Assembly (NCBI GenBank): GCA_964538565.1
Contig: CAZIGW010000022.1
Span: 1 to 6,381, forward strand
Origin: CAYVBN01 sp964538565
GTDB lineage: Bacteria > Pseudomonadota > Alphaproteobacteria > Rhizobiales > Xanthobacteraceae
Direction of reading: 5' to 3'
DNA length: 6,381 bases
Below the pieces are notes generated by a model, which saw only the letters and a list, made by a program, of their open reading frames with translations, did not search any database and was not told the DNA's origin. Every line of letters begins with the position of its first letter. Within the stretch, counting starts at the first letter, position 1. Positions 6,261 to 6,381 of this stretch are shown here, piece by piece. Made by a program: the position numbers and the translations under genes.

Positions 6261-6381
6261 TCGGGCAGGCGACGATTTAAGTCAGAGGTTGGGGGGCGGA
6301 GCTGGCGGATCCCGACGTTCGCGTCGCTATAGGTATGCAGCCATGCCGGCGTGACAAGACTTTGTGACACCGTCGGACGTG
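6261..6381 (+). other. Non-coding end of window with a small hairpin and a short direct repeat
   Basis: No gene is supported in these 121 nt. A GTG at 6351 is open to the window edge but has no Shine-Dalgarno, so it was not called. CGACG-TTCG-CGTCG (6313-6326) is a perfect 5-bp stem with a TTCG loop, but no T-tract follows, so it is at best a weak or factor-dependent terminator. GTGACA occurs twice, at 6351-6356 and 6364-6369, a 13-nt period. On the minus strand this repeat gives TTGTCA, a reasonable -35 box for a divergent gene outside the window, but no good -10 could be paired with it. Confidence 0.35.

Noticed and set aside
6313..6326. Reading the TTCG-loop hairpin after the regulator as an intrinsic terminator
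   Set aside because: The stem is only 5 bp and no T-run follows; it is kept only as a minor structural note.

Overview
The window is high-GC DNA (about 60-65% G+C by eye). Its tightly packed plus-strand genes look proteobacterial. A TonB-dependent receptor (TBDR) with Xanthomonadales/Sphingomonadales-like barrel motifs, Tat-exported proteins and an HxlR/SCP2-type regulator suggest a gram-negative environmental bacterium, such as a Steroidobacter-like gammaproteobacterium or a sphingomonad. The lineage is inferred from protein style only; there is no rRNA or marker gene.

Layout, all on the plus strand. (1) 1-1271 is the C-terminal part of a TBDR, interrupted by an in-frame TAA at 564-566 with no frameshift, so it is a pseudogene or a sequence error. 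(2) 1287-2798 is a CapA/PGA_cap metallophosphatase-like protein with a Tat-type leader, 15 nt after the receptor. (3) 2853-3959 is a D-isomer-specific 2-hydroxyacid dehydrogenase starting at TTG, with an unexpected Tat leader. (4) 4038-5465 is a berberine-bridge-like FAD-linked oxidoreductase, also Tat-type. (5) 5526-6260 is an HxlR-family regulator with a C-terminal SCP2-like domain. (6) 6261-6381 is non-coding as far as can be seen. There are no tRNA, rRNA, insertion sequence, CRISPR or clear terminator sequences.

Working model (inference): an outer-membrane receptor brings in a small, probably hydrophobic or aromatic/hydroxylated compound. Exported enzymes then process it, and the adjacent ligand-binding regulator controls the set. 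No named pathway is recognised. The receptor lesion suggests the uptake step is lost in this strain, or that the base call is wrong.

The most distinctive non-coding signals are two inverted repeats that overlap the ribosome-binding sites of the dehydrogenase and the flavoprotein. The one at 3994-4037 is an extended imperfect hairpin of about 16 bp that ends at the base before the flavoprotein ATG. It could be a translational switch or, in DNA, an operator. A second distinctive feature is the run of three consecutive genes with twin-arginine leaders, one of them on an enzyme family that is normally cytosolic.
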